A stretch of 64,000 nt of DNA from Nitrososphaeraceae archaeon (lineage in GTDB: Archaea; Thermoproteota; Nitrososphaeria; Nitrososphaerales; Nitrososphaeraceae): positions 1 through 64,000 of the forward strand of contig JADDOW010000074.1 of the NCBI GenBank assembly GCA_016782225.1, given 5' to 3'. Position numbers and translations under genes: made by a program. The notes below the pieces were generated by a model. The model made no database searches. It was not told the origin of the DNA and was given only the letters and a program-made list of their open reading frames with translations. How positions within the stretch are numbered: the first letter of the stretch is position 1; every line of letters starts with the position of its first letter. Shown piece after piece: positions 28,654-38,245 of this stretch.

Positions 28654-29799
28654 ATGAAACTAATAAAAGCCAATCATTTGTTTGATGGCGTTAGCGAAAG
28701 AAAAGACGTTTTCATTGGTTTTGATAATGATGAGATAAAGTATGTTGATGGTAGCAAACCTGAAGAAGGTGGCGAAATAATCGCTGAAGGCAAAGATGTT
28801 GTTGTCACTCCCGCATTTATTGATCCACACAGTCATATTGGATTGCAAAGGTCCGCTGAATACAGTGGGCAATATGAAGAAAACGAGCAAATGGATTCTA
28901 CTACCCCAATGGTAAACGCACTACACAGCCTATACATGGACGATCCCTCATTCAGAGAGTCAGTTGAGCATGGCGTTCTTTATTCTGCAGCATTTCCAGG
29001 AAGTGGCAATGTAGTTGGAGGCAAAATAGTTCTGATAAGAAACTATGCCAAAGATATTGAGGAGGCCTTTATCGGTGACATTGGAATTAAGGTGGCATTA
29101 GGATATCATCCACGTGTTATGACCAGTTGGAAAGGGAAACGACCTACAACCCGAATGGGTGTAGTGTCGATATTGCGGGAAAATTTCATCAAGGCCAAAA
29201 AGATGCAAAACCTTTTAAAATCCGAAAAAAAAACATTAGATGAGGTAGATCCAAATACTGAGGTTTACATGGATATGCTTGCCCATAAGCACAGGATAAT
29301 GGTGCATCTTCACAAAGAGGACGATGTGAGGATTCTTATCCAACTGGCAAGGGAGTTCAATTTGAAAGTTGTTGCAAATCATCTCCTTGATGTGCACCGT
29401 GAAGAGATCTTTGCAGCCCTAAAAGCAAATTCAATCCCAATTATTTATGGCCCCATGGACTCTTTTTCAAATAAGGATGAACTAAGGCACAATAACTGGA
29501 GGAACGCTGGATTGCTGTTGAAGTCAGGTGCAAAATTCTCTCTTATGAGTGATCACCCAATTACTCTCCAGAGGACCATGTTTTTTACCCTAAGGCATTT
29601 ATTGCGATTTGGATTATCAAGGCCTTCTGCAATATCTAAAATTACTTCAGAGGCTGCTGGAATATTAGGGATACTGAACATAGGCCAAATAAGACCTGGG
29701 TTCAAATCGTCTTTTATAGTTTGGAATGGCGATCCTTTTTCAATCTCTAGTTATCCAATATTGGTAATTGGGGAGGGAAAAGTAGTATTTGAGGACTAA
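28654..29799 (+). CDS. amidohydrolase, imidazolonepropionase/dihydroorotase-like
   Basis: 381 residues with the amidohydrolase plan: VVTPAFIDPHSHIG (HxH metal site at the end of strand 1), HKHRIMVHLHKEDDV, VVANHL and FSLMSDHPITL, carrying later metal-binding His and Asp residues. It hydrolyses a cyclic amide or related bond on an unknown substrate. It is flanked by non-coding stretches and has no operon partner, so context gives no clue. ATG 28654. Confidence 0.82.
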   Translation: MKLIKANHLFDGVSERKDVFIGFDNDEIKYVDGSKPEEGGEIIAEGKDVVVTPAFIDPHSHIGLQRSAEYSGQYEENEQMDSTTPMVNALHSLYMDDPSFRESVEHGVLYSAAFPGSGNVVGGKIVLIRNYAKDIEEAFIGDIGIKVALGYHPRVMTSWKGKRPTTRMGVVSILRENFIKAKKMQNLLKSEKKTLDEVDPNTEVYMDMLAHKHRIMVHLHKEDDVRILIQLAREFNLKVVANHLLDVHREEIFAALKANSIPIIYGPMDSFSNKDELRHNNWRNAGLLLKSGAKFSLMSDHPITLQRTMFFTLRHLLRFGLSRPSAISKITSEAAGILGILNIGQIRPGFKSSFIVWNGDPFSISSYPILVIGEGKVVFED

Positions 29800-29967
29800 A
29801 TCTATACATTTATTTTATTGTTGAGATGAACTATAAAAATAAAATGGATCTCAAAATCTTTATTTGAGAAATTCCATTACAATAAAAATCTTGATGTTAT
29901 CCATCTATGCTGATTTTATCTTTTGTGTTTTTGTCTTCTTGTTTCTGAATTATTGCTGTGGTATTGA

Positions 29968-31503
29968 TTATTGGGGCTCAATTGTGGCTGGGGGTTTGCT
30001 GGATATTGCATAAGTAACCCATGTTACATTTTCTATTTCATTTGTTATTTTCGAACTGATTTTTTCTAGGGTGTTGTACGGAACCCTTACCCAATCTGCT
30101 GTCATGGAATCTTTTGATTGAACTATTCTTATCGTTACTATATGACCATATATTCTCCTGTCGCCTAAAATGCCAACAGCTTTGTCATCACCTACCATTG
30201 CATAGGCTTGCCAAACTTTGTTGTACATGTTGTCTTCCGATAATGCATCTTCTACAATTTTACTTGCTGCTTTTGATATCATTATCTTTTCGTCATTTAT
30301 CTCGCCTAAAATTCTTACAGCGAGTCCAGGGCCTGGAAAGGGATGTCTTGAAAGCAATTCTTTGGGTATTTGAAGTATTTTGGCGGCCTCCCTGACTTCA
30401 TCCTTATACAAATACCTCAAAGGTTCTATTACCTTTAGGTTCAGCCAGCTAGGCAATCCGCCTACATTGTGGTGTGTTTTGATGACTGTTGCTGGACCTT
30501 TGGACACACCACTCTCTATAACGTCTGGATATAGTGTTCCTTGCGCTAGCCATTGAAATGGGCCTTCTTCTTCTGCAAATTCCGTAAAAACCCTTGCAAA
30601 CTCTTCTCCGATTATCTTTCTTTTGTCTTCTGGGTCCGATACTCCTTTTAATTTTTGTAAAAACCTTTCTTGTGCCTCAATGTATTTAATGGATATGCCT
30701 AGTTTTTCATTGAAAAGTTCCCTTACAACATTTTCTTCGTTCTCTCTTAGTAATCCATGATTGACAAAAATACAGGTCAAGTTTTCTTTGATTGCCCTGT
30801 GAATTAAAACAGCTGTTGTTGTTGAATCTATTCCGCCGCTGACAGCGCACAACACTTTATCTTTACCAACTTTTGTTTTTATGTTTTCTATACTGCTTTG
30901 AATGAAATCACTCATATTCCAATCTGGTTTTGCTCCGCTGATTACATTGCAGAAATTGTTTAGTATCTGGATCCCATTTTCGGTGTGCGCCACTTCCGGA
31001 TGAAACTGTAACCCAAATACCTTTCTTTCCATGTTTCCAATGGCTGCTGAGGATGAACTATCGGTCTCCCCTAAAATATCAAATCCTTCTGGGATTATCT
31101 CGGCTGTATCGCTGTGACTCATCCAGCACTGGATGTTACTTGTTTTGATGTCTTTGAACAAATTGTTTTTATTTTTTATTTTTAATACTGCGTTCCCGTA
31201 TTCTCTATTTGTGACTCTTCTTATTCTTCCATTGAAATGATCTACTATGACCTGGTGCCCATAGCATATCCCTAAAATTGGAACACCAATGCCAAATACT
31301 TTTTCATCTGGCTTTGGGGAATTTTTTTCGTAAACACTGGCTGGTCCGCCTGAAAAAATAATTCCCTTTGGTTTGAAGTCTGAAATTGTTTTGATTGGTG
31401 TATTGTAGGGCAATAATTCACAATAAATATTGGACTCTCTTATCCTTCTGCATATTAGATGACTGTATTGCGACCCAAAATCTAAAACAATTATTTTATC
31501 CAT
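29968..31503 (-). CDS. guaA: GMP synthase (glutamine-hydrolysing)
   Basis: Amidates XMP to GMP. 511 residues: class I glutamine amidotransferase domain (~1-190) with the nucleophile Cys80 in GICYGHQ and the His-x-Glu of LQFHPEVAH; ATP pyrophosphatase domain with SGGIDSTTTA (~225-234); C-terminal dimerisation domain (RHPFPGPGLAVRILG, SKPPATIEPQ). Fused forms are usual in bacteria, while many other archaea split these subunits. ATG follows the TAA of the upstream gene with no gap, so the two are translationally coupled. Confidence 0.96.
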   Translation of the reverse strand: MDKIIVLDFGSQYSHLICRRIRESNIYCELLPYNTPIKTISDFKPKGIIFSGGPASVYEKNSPKPDEKVFGIGVPILGICYGHQVIVDHFNGRIRRVTNREYGNAVLKIKNKNNLFKDIKTSNIQCWMSHSDTAEIIPEGFDILGETDSSSSAAIGNMERKVFGLQFHPEVAHTENGIQILNNFCNVISGAKPDWNMSDFIQSSIENIKTKVGKDKVLCAVSGGIDSTTTAVLIHRAIKENLTCIFVNHGLLRENEENVVRELFNEKLGISIKYIEAQERFLQKLKGVSDPEDKRKIIGEEFARVFTEFAEEEGPFQWLAQGTLYPDVIESGVSKGPATVIKTHHNVGGLPSWLNLKVIEPLRYLYKDEVREAAKILQIPKELLSRHPFPGPGLAVRILGEINDEKIMISKAASKIVEDALSEDNMYNKVWQAYAMVGDDKAVGILGDRRIYGHIVTIRIVQSKDSMTADWVRVPYNTLEKISSKITNEIENVTWVTYAISSKPPATIEPQ

Positions 31504-32202
31504 TTATTTTTCACTTTTTTCTAACATTCTGGTAAACACCCATGCTACTGTATTGAATATTTCATTTACCCTTTCTTTATCTCTATAGTTTTTGATTTCA
31601 ATTTTTTTTATGGTGTTATCATTGTTGTCTTTAGGTATTGTATTGTAGGCAATTATGTTTGCAGTGTCTATTTGGCCTTGTTTGACTTTGTCTAAATCTT
31701 TACTTTTCATTCCCTCTAGAATTCTATTTATGAAAAATGATTTGAATGGTGGGGTGTCTATATTAAAGTTAATTGATTCCATGGGTGTTATCTCTATTTT
31801 TTCTCTTGAAACTTCTACATTTGCAATTAAGGTATTGTCTTTCATTCTTTTTATTTGCCTGGTTTCTATTGATTGTGATTGTTCGTCATGATTCCGTTGT
31901 AATTGTGGGTTCTTGTCTCTTTTAATCTCATTTTCACCACTAGATGATTTTTCGTTAGGAAATGATTTTTTGTTTAAATTAAGGTTTGCTGCGGTCCTAA
32001 AACTCCCTTGTTTTAATACAGTGTCAATTAATGATAATGTTATTTTCATTCTCTCTATCTCATCTTGTTTTTCAGAAATTAATTTGGTCAACCACTCCCT
32101 TATCTCTGCTGCATTTTTAACATCGTCTTCCGGGTAACCTGTCATAATGACATTTGGATTATTTTTCAATATTAAATGTTGTTTTCTTTTATTAAACCAC
32201 AT
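31504..32202 (-). CDS. unknown protein coupled to GMP synthase (232 aa)
   Basis: N-terminal coiled coil (REWLTKLISEKQDEIERMKITL), a polar Ser/Asn/Lys-rich linker, and a compact C-terminal domain of ~110 residues ending in VNEIFNTVAWVFTRMLEK. Its TAA abuts the guaA ATG. The first ~19 residues look poor; ATG 32145 (TGYPEDDVKNA) is a plausible alternative start. Coupling implies co-expression with GMP synthase, but no function is known. Confidence 0.65.
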   Translation of the reverse strand: MWFNKRKQHLILKNNPNVIMTGYPEDDVKNAAEIREWLTKLISEKQDEIERMKITLSLIDTVLKQGSFRTAANLNLNKKSFPNEKSSSGENEIKRDKNPQLQRNHDEQSQSIETRQIKRMKDNTLIANVEVSREKIEITPMESINFNIDTPPFKSFFINRILEGMKSKDLDKVKQGQIDTANIIAYNTIPKDNNDNTIKKIEIKNYRDKERVNEIFNTVAWVFTRMLEKSEK

Positions 32203-32726
32203 TTGAAAAATCCATTCTTAAGAATCCTTTTTTATTTAACCGCTTTTCATTCTCCTATCTACCTAATAGCTGATCACAATCTTGTTTTCTTTTCTATTCT
32301 TTTAGAATCATGAGAACATTCTTCTCTGAGTGTGTGTTTTTTTGAGTCTGCGAATATTCTAAAGATTAATGTCTTTTGTATATCCTATTTTGTGCTGTCT
32401 TTTCTTCCTTCATTTACATTGCTCCATACGATCCATAAAGTCATACCATTTTTAATTTTATCCAGGTAACCTGTTTGACTCGCCTTTATCATGTTTATTA
32501 TTTGTGTTAAATAGCCATTTTCTCCTTTAGATCGATTTTTTTTATTGTATAGTTTTGACACTTGGATCAAATCTGCATTTTGATTAGATTCCGTTGTTTA
32601 TCTTTTTTATATATGGCGCTCAAAAAACCCATGAGAATACATTGTTTTGTTAATGCTGGTTATGCTGGATTTTTTGTATAAGAATAATTATATTAGATAA
32701 AAACCACCCACTTGTTAAATCATAAC
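32203..32726. other. intergenic
   Basis: About 520 nt between divergent genes. A 61-codon frame at 32385-32570 (minus, TTG start) contains a fairly protein-like end (SQTGYLDKIKNGMTLWIVW) but lacks other support. Promoters for both neighbours should lie here. Confidence 0.4.
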
Positions 32727-33512
32727 ATGTCAAGACCGATTCCTTTTTCAGAAAGAATGGACATTTTAAGTAAAGACAAACAAAGTAATTTAATTCTGGC
32801 TATAGATCCAATATATGGTACAAATAATTTATTTAGTTATGTGTTAAACACAATTACCAAATTGGGTAAATATTTATGCGCTATCAAATTGAATTTTCAT
32901 GTAATTCTACCATTATCTTTTACCGAATTGCAAAAAATAAATCTTGTGGCGCATAGAGAACGATTGCAGGTTATAGCTGACATAAAATTAAACGACATCC
33001 CAAACACAAATGATGTGACTATTCGGTATCTACATGCAATGGGGTTTGATTCCATTACAGTTAATCCCTTTATTGGAAAAGATAACCTTAAATCCACAGT
33101 TATCTCTGCCCATTCTTTAAACTGTGGGATTATCTCGCTTGTATACATGAGCCATAGTGGCGCCAATGAGGGATTTGGCTCATCTGTATCCATTCAGTCA
33201 TTAGATGGGCTGACAAACACTACAAGTCGGTTTTATAATGTTTTTTATGAAAATTCAAAAAACTGTGATGTAGATGGTGTTATTATAGGAGGTAACAGAT
33301 TGGAAGTTTTAAGTGAACTTTCATCAAAAAACCTGAAAAAAATTCCTGTCTACTCCCCAGGATTGATTAAACAAGGCGGAGATATCAAATCTGCATTGGA
33401 GTGTGGGTCTGATTATTTGATAATTGGAAGGGCTATAATAAATTCCCCAGACCCCTTAATGGAATTGCAAAATATTTATAAATTGATTAGCCATCGTTTT
33501 GATAAAAAATGA
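32727..33512 (+). CDS. pyrF: orotidine 5'-phosphate decarboxylase
   Basis: Last step of UMP synthesis. LILAIDPIYG at the first strand and ADIKLNDIPNTND, which holds the catalytic Asp-x-Lys-x-x-Asp, identify it; YSPGLIKQGG and YLIIGRAII form the phosphate-binding end. At 261 residues it is longer than most archaeal enzymes (~215) and nearer to the ~270-aa subgroup. ATG 32727 is chosen over a TTG at 32712. Confidence 0.92.
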   Translation: MSRPIPFSERMDILSKDKQSNLILAIDPIYGTNNLFSYVLNTITKLGKYLCAIKLNFHVILPLSFTELQKINLVAHRERLQVIADIKLNDIPNTNDVTIRYLHAMGFDSITVNPFIGKDNLKSTVISAHSLNCGIISLVYMSHSGANEGFGSSVSIQSLDGLTNTTSRFYNVFYENSKNCDVDGVIIGGNRLEVLSELSSKNLKKIPVYSPGLIKQGGDIKSALECGSDYLIIGRAIINSPDPLMELQNIYKLISHRFDKK

Positions 33513-33546
33513 ATGCCGTCTTATAAATTTATTATTCTCAAGAAAA

Positions 33547-33879
33547 TTAATACATTCCGCTAAATTTGAATATCATTAGAAAAGGGACATTTTCTACTGT
33601 TTTTACACTATTTTTTTTAGCAAGATTAAGACTTAAAGCCAGGTCCACTATGTCTTTTCCAACCAGGTTTATTATGGAGGATGACTTTAAAACCTTTATG
33701 GCGTCTTCTTCTGTGATCTCTTCACTATAAAAATAGTCTTTTGAAATGCTAATATTAAAATCGCCTTGATTGATTTCTTTACCTATTAAGTTTAAATCGC
33801 ATATGTTAATCATTTGAGTTTCTTGATATTTTATTTTACGTAGAGCATAATTATAATCTTGATTGATTTCGGTCATCAT
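33547..33879 (-). CDS. DUF424 family protein
   Basis: 110 residues. The DUF424 core is clear: MINICDLNLIGKEI, ISKDYFYSEEI, INLVGKDIVDLALSLNLAKK and VPFLMIFKF. Family members are archaeal, soluble and of unsettled function. It converges with pyrF. Two ATG codons in a row (33879 and 33876) could start it. Confidence 0.85.
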   Translation of the reverse strand: MMTEINQDYNYALRKIKYQETQMINICDLNLIGKEINQGDFNISISKDYFYSEEITEEDAIKVLKSSSIINLVGKDIVDLALSLNLAKKNSVKTVENVPFLMIFKFSGMY

Positions 33880-33992
33880 AGCTCATTAGTTTATATTTTT
33901 AGGTTGTTTTTTATTTAACCTTTTCTTAAACCGATCTATATTTATGTATGATAATCAAAAAGTAATAATTATGTTTTGATTAAAAAGAACTA

Positions 33993-34514
33993 TTGTCATC
34001 GGATGGTAATAAATATAACAGTGGTAAGACAAAAAAGTACAACAAAAAGGGGATAATTTTAACTTCTTGTATAGTTGTTGGTATTATTGGGGCTAGCTTT
34101 TTAATTTGGTTTCTGCCACAAGGAAATGTAGAAAACAATACCACAAATGATACTATGATGCTTTTTTCAAATCCTAACGATACACTGGTTTCTGTCAATA
34201 ATCAATATGTGCTCTTGAGGGATGAAGTTGATAATCAGTTAAAAAACATCTCAATTACAAACAGATCCAATTTGACGCCAATTAGAAATAGCTTGGATGT
34301 TTCTATAACACAAAACAATCAACTGATGCAAACCCTGTTAAACGGAAATCCGTCTGGCTCTTTGGTCAATGAGTATGTTAAACTAATGAATACTCTTAAA
34401 AATTTTTCTTTCTATCTTGTTGATGTAAAAAACATAACCTCCTCATCCCAATCTTCATCTGACAGTTTGATGAATGATTTGGCAACTGCGAAGAAAAGGT
34501 GGTTTGGTGGCTGA
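33993..34514 (+). CDS. membrane-anchored protein, unknown (173 aa)
   Basis: TTG start. A basic cytosolic N-terminus, one membrane helix (~20-41, IILTSCIVVGIIGASFLIWF), then an Asn/Ser/Thr-rich helical domain with several N-x-S/T sites (e.g. NTTNDT, NRSNLT, NITSS), consistent with an N-glycosylated extracytoplasmic domain. It precedes sucC by 51 nt, but a separate TATA box suggests its own transcription unit. Confidence 0.6.
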   Translation: MSSDGNKYNSGKTKKYNKKGIILTSCIVVGIIGASFLIWFLPQGNVENNTTNDTMMLFSNPNDTLVSVNNQYVLLRDEVDNQLKNISITNRSNLTPIRNSLDVSITQNNQLMQTLLNGNPSGSLVNEYVKLMNTLKNFSFYLVDVKNITSSSQSSSDSLMNDLATAKKRWFGG

Positions 34515-34533
34515 TGATGATGAAATGGGATTG

Positions 34534-34543
34534 TTTATAAATA
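34534..34543 (+). promoter_or_regulatory. TATA-like box of sucCD
   Basis: TTTATAAATA centred 27 nt before ATG 34566, within the short gap after the preceding gene. Confidence 0.55.
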
Positions 34544-34565
34544 GTATTTTCAAATCTTTAGAAAG

Positions 34566-35675
34566 ATGCGATTACTTGAATATCAAGGAAAGGAGCTCTT
34601 TAATCAATATGGAATAAAAACTCCAATGTCTTTTTTAGCCTCAAATGTTGACGAGGGTAAAAAAGGCACACAAATGTTGGGTTTTCCATTTGTTTTGAAG
34701 TCTCAATTAACTGTTGGGGGGAGAGGAAAAGCTGGTGCAATACAAAAATGTAAAGAACCTTCAGAATTTGAACCAAAATTCAATGATATTTTACACAAAG
34801 AGGTAAAAGGTGAATTGCCGCGGGGTATTTTGCTTGAAAAAATGGTTGACATCTCTAAAGAGCTCTACTTGTCGATTTTTTTAAATAGGAGTAAAAGATG
34901 TTTTACTATAATTGCATCAGCAGAAGGTGGAGTGGATATTGAACAAACGGACAATAAGGTTATGCAAGATATACCACTAGATGGAATTGATTTGGAATTA
35001 GCTAACGAGATTTCAAACAAATTGAATATCTCGGATAATTCTAAAAGCGGCTTTGTTGAGCTGTTGTTTAGTCTTTTTAAATTGGTTATTGAAAAAGAGG
35101 CAGAACTTGCAGAAATTAATCCAATTGCAATTTTATCTGATGGCTCTTTAATTGCATTGGATGCCAAAGTGATTATTGATGATAATTCTTTGTTTAGACA
35201 CGATGATTTAAAAAAATATCTTTATTTAAGCGAATTAGAGATACAAGCATCAAAAAATAAGTTTTCATTTGTGGAATTAGATGGTGACATAGCTATTATA
35301 GGAAATGGGGCTGGGTTAGTAATGTCCACATTGGATATGGTTTCTGATGCTAATGGTCAAGCAGGGTCGTTTTTAGATTTTGGTGGAAAGGCTACCAGTG
35401 AAACTATTTATAAAGCCCTTGGTGTTATCAGTGAACTACCCAAAATAAAAGCAATTCTTGTAAATCTTTACGGTGGGATAGTTAGAACCGATCTTGTGGC
35501 ACAGGGTATCTTGGATGCCTACAAAAATAATATAATAAATGTACCTGTATTTGCTAGAATATCTGGTGCAGAATCAGAAAAAGCAAAACAAATGCTTCAG
35601 GGAAGTAGGGCAAAGTTATTTGATACTGTAGAGGAAGCAATAAATGCAGTAGTTTTAAACGTAAATACTACTTAA
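34566..35675 (+). CDS. sucC: succinyl-CoA synthetase beta subunit
   Basis: 369 residues. ATP-grasp N-terminus (LLEYQGKELF, PFVLKSQLTVGGRGKAG), AELAEINPIAI metal-binding strand and the C-terminal CoA-ligase domain (NGAGLVMSTLDM, LVNLYGGIVRTD). It forms a heterodimer with SucD, one base downstream. In carbon-fixing archaea of this group the enzyme activates succinate or serves the oxidative TCA branch, linking to the hydroxybutyrate cycle marked by abfD at 48481. Confidence 0.94.
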   Translation: MRLLEYQGKELFNQYGIKTPMSFLASNVDEGKKGTQMLGFPFVLKSQLTVGGRGKAGAIQKCKEPSEFEPKFNDILHKEVKGELPRGILLEKMVDISKELYLSIFLNRSKRCFTIIASAEGGVDIEQTDNKVMQDIPLDGIDLELANEISNKLNISDNSKSGFVELLFSLFKLVIEKEAELAEINPIAILSDGSLIALDAKVIIDDNSLFRHDDLKKYLYLSELEIQASKNKFSFVELDGDIAIIGNGAGLVMSTLDMVSDANGQAGSFLDFGGKATSETIYKALGVISELPKIKAILVNLYGGIVRTDLVAQGILDAYKNNIINVPVFARISGAESEKAKQMLQGSRAKLFDTVEEAINAVVLNVNTT

Positions 35676-35676
35676 A

Positions 35677-36603
35677 GTGATAGAATTGACTTCACAATTT
35701 GATATATTTAAAATACTGGTTGGCTCAACTTCAGATAAGGATTTTGGGAATAAACCCGTAATAATTCAGGGCATTACAGGATCCTTTGGTTCTACCCATA
35801 CAAAATTAATGAAAAGTTATGGAACAAATATTGCTGCAGGTGTCACTCCTGGCAAAGGCGGCTCCAAATTCGATAACGTTCCTATTTATAATACTATGCA
35901 AGAAGCAGTGCAATCAACAGGATCTTTAATTTCAGGTATTTTTGTGCCCGCTCCTTTTTTTTATGATGCGGCAAAAGAAGCACTTGACAGTGGAATAAAA
36001 TTAATTGTTGCTATACCTGAACATGTGCCGGTGTTAGATTCAATAAAGGTATTTGAATATGCAAAAAAACAAGGTGCTAAAATGATAGGGCCCAATACCC
36101 CTGGTGTTATTGTCCCTGAAGTTATGAAGGTGGGAATTATGCCTGCCCAACCATTTACAAAAGGAAACACTGTGGTATTTTCTCGAAGTGGGACTCTAAT
36201 GTACGAAGTATCTTCCTACCTTTCCGAATATGGCTTTGGTCAACGATTGGGATTAGGCATTGGCGGAGATCCAATTAATGGTTCTAATCTTATCGACTCT
36301 TTTGAGTTAATAAGAGACCGTGATGATGTTGATTCTGTAGTGGTAGTGGGTGAGATTGGAGGCGATGCAGAAGAGCAACTATCTGATTATATTATAAAAA
36401 CTAACTTTTCTAAACCCGTTGTTGCCTATATTGCTGGACGATCTGCACCGAAAGAAAAACGAATGGGACACGCCGGAGCAATTGTATACGGGAATTATGG
36501 TTCTGCAGAATCAAAAATCAATAACTATTCAAAAGCAAATGTACCTGTAGCAAAAAGCCCAAGGGAAATTCCGTTGTTACTTAAAGAACAATTAAAAAAA
36601 TAA
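35677..36603 (+). CDS. sucD: succinyl-CoA synthetase alpha subunit
   Basis: 308 residues from GTG. CoA-binding Rossmann loop QGITGSFGS (31-39), IPEHVPV, SRSGTLMYE, and the phosphorylated His265 in RMGHAGAIV. It starts one base after the sucC stop, so translation is coupled. Length fits the family (about 290-300). Confidence 0.94.
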   Translation: MIELTSQFDIFKILVGSTSDKDFGNKPVIIQGITGSFGSTHTKLMKSYGTNIAAGVTPGKGGSKFDNVPIYNTMQEAVQSTGSLISGIFVPAPFFYDAAKEALDSGIKLIVAIPEHVPVLDSIKVFEYAKKQGAKMIGPNTPGVIVPEVMKVGIMPAQPFTKGNTVVFSRSGTLMYEVSSYLSEYGFGQRLGLGIGGDPINGSNLIDSFELIRDRDDVDSVVVVGEIGGDAEEQLSDYIIKTNFSKPVVAYIAGRSAPKEKRMGHAGAIVYGNYGSAESKINNYSKANVPVAKSPREIPLLLKEQLKK

Positions 36604-36685
36604 AGATTTAGTCTAAATCAGTTTTTAGTCGAGTCTTTATTTTATTTTGTATTGTATTATATGCATGTTTATGTGATGTTTTGGA

Positions 36686-36853
36686 ATGGAGAGGAGATTT
36701 TGTACTAATTGCATGTTAAAGACATCCCATGAGTTCAATGACGAATCAGATGTTATCTATACCTATAAGAGAAAACGTTTGTACAAATGCTTAAACTGTG
36801 GTTATTTGTCAAAAAAAAGGGGATTGAGACCTTCTTCCGAATCGGTTTACTAA
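36686..36853 (+). CDS. small zinc-ribbon protein (55 aa)
   Basis: ATG 36686 to TAA 36851. FCTNC near residues 5-9 and YKCLNCGY near 33-40 give a paired CxxC ribbon in a basic protein with a Lys/Arg-rich tail, which suggests nucleic-acid binding. It lies 82 nt after sucD and converges with the NirK-like gene. No specific family recognised. Confidence 0.6.
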   Translation: MERRFCTNCMLKTSHEFNDESDVIYTYKRKRLYKCLNCGYLSKKRGLRPSSESVY

Positions 36854-36902
36854 ACAAGGAAAAAAGTTGATGGGTTAATGGTCTGAGTTACTCTTTTCTG
36901 GG

Positions 36903-38108
36903 TCATGCATCCTCATCGTCGATGTTGTTTTTTGATTCTGCTACGTTAAAAAAACCCATCCATCCTAAATCTGTAAACTCTGTTTGGTGTGCGTGAAACA
37001 TGTATTTTCCTGGAAACTCTGGTTTGAATTCGAGTATGCCTCTGTCACCTTGGGATAGGATTACTATGTCGTTTTTGTATTCAGGTTTCTCTCCTGTTCC
37101 TGATGCAATATAGTCAAACATGTTTCCGTGTAGATGAAATGAATTTATTAAATCAAATTCAAGCATATTAACCAAATATATCCTATAGTCTTCACCCTGG
37201 TTTACCTCTATGGGGTTATCCATATATTCAAATGCCTTGCCGTTTACCGTATAGATTTCGTTTTCTATCCCCGCATTTTCATCTCCTGATACAAAATTTG
37301 TAGGATCTTTTTTATCGACCACCGGTAACGTGATTGGCCCTTCCAACTCATAGTTCATATCATAACCATTCATAAGCATTGCATGCTCTTGCATTTTCTC
37401 GCGCGGTTCTTTTGGGTCTATGATGAACATGCCATATAGACCTCGGTTAATATGGTCTGCAATTGGATTAACATGGCAGTGATATGGGTACACACCGTAT
37501 GGACTGGCCATAAATGTGTATGTAAAGTTTTGTCCGGGGACTATGGTTCCACCAGGTCCTTCTACTCCATCCGATTTCCCCGGATGGATTGAATGCATAT
37601 GGAGTGAATGGGAGAAATTGTTTTTACCTGCATTTATCACTGTGATTTTTACTAAATCGTCTTCGGTCATTCTCATGGTAGGCCCTGGTATGGTTCCATT
37701 ATATGTCCATGCTTTGAATTTGTGACCTTGATTTGAAATGGGTATTGTATTGTTTTCTTCAACAACTAAAGCGAAATCCCTTGATGTTTTCTTGTTGTTG
37801 TCATCTATGTTAACATGCCCGCAATTAAAATACGTCAAGTATTCTGATGCGTCTGGTATTTTGTCCAAATCTTTGGAACAGTTCTTATCTTTGTCATATT
37901 GTATAATTTTTTCTATATTTTCTCTATTTTCCTTAATTCCATTTTTATTGTTTTTATCGTTTGATTCTTGTGCATATATCTCATTAAGGGAGTAGTTTGA
38001 TAAACTTGAGAAAACTAGTAAACTTATAAATCCAACCCCAAAAATATTTGTTTTTTGGGCCATTTTACTTATGTTATATATCTTTGTTATTCTATAAAAA
38101 ACAGTCAT
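36903..38108 (-). CDS. nirK: NirK-like two-domain copper oxidase
   Basis: Two cupredoxin domains with intact copper sites: HSLHMHSIH, YPYHCHVNP (type-1 Cys/His) in domain 1, and NSFHLHGNMFDY, YMFHAHQTEF in domain 2. A signal peptide ends near IYAQE. Homologues in ammonia-oxidising archaea are thought to reduce nitrite to NO outside the membrane, fed by small blue copper proteins. The frame is open from 38108; ATG 38063 (AQKTNIFGVG) gives a better signal peptide. A decayed relative with a fused ZIP domain lies at 13240-15880. The precise substrate is inferred. Confidence 0.88.
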   Translation of the reverse strand: MTVFYRITKIYNISKMAQKTNIFGVGFISLLVFSSLSNYSLNEIYAQESNDKNNKNGIKENRENIEKIIQYDKDKNCSKDLDKIPDASEYLTYFNCGHVNIDDNNKKTSRDFALVVEENNTIPISNQGHKFKAWTYNGTIPGPTMRMTEDDLVKITVINAGKNNFSHSLHMHSIHPGKSDGVEGPGGTIVPGQNFTYTFMASPYGVYPYHCHVNPIADHINRGLYGMFIIDPKEPREKMQEHAMLMNGYDMNYELEGPITLPVVDKKDPTNFVSGDENAGIENEIYTVNGKAFEYMDNPIEVNQGEDYRIYLVNMLEFDLINSFHLHGNMFDYIASGTGEKPEYKNDIVILSQGDRGILEFKPEFPGKYMFHAHQTEFTDLGWMGFFNVAESKNNIDDEDA

Positions 38109-38245
38109 ACATAGTTATATAACAATGTTCTAATCTTTCGATAGGTTAACAGGTAGGTTTTAAAATTTCTTAAAATTTTATTGATCTGAAATTTTAACTG
38201 TTGTTAAATTATGTTAATTAGTTGTTTTGGTTTGATACATTGTAT

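Noticed and set aside
32385-32570. 61-codon minus-strand frame
   Set aside because: Only a TTG start, no neighbour or motif support; left as a note in the intergenic entry.
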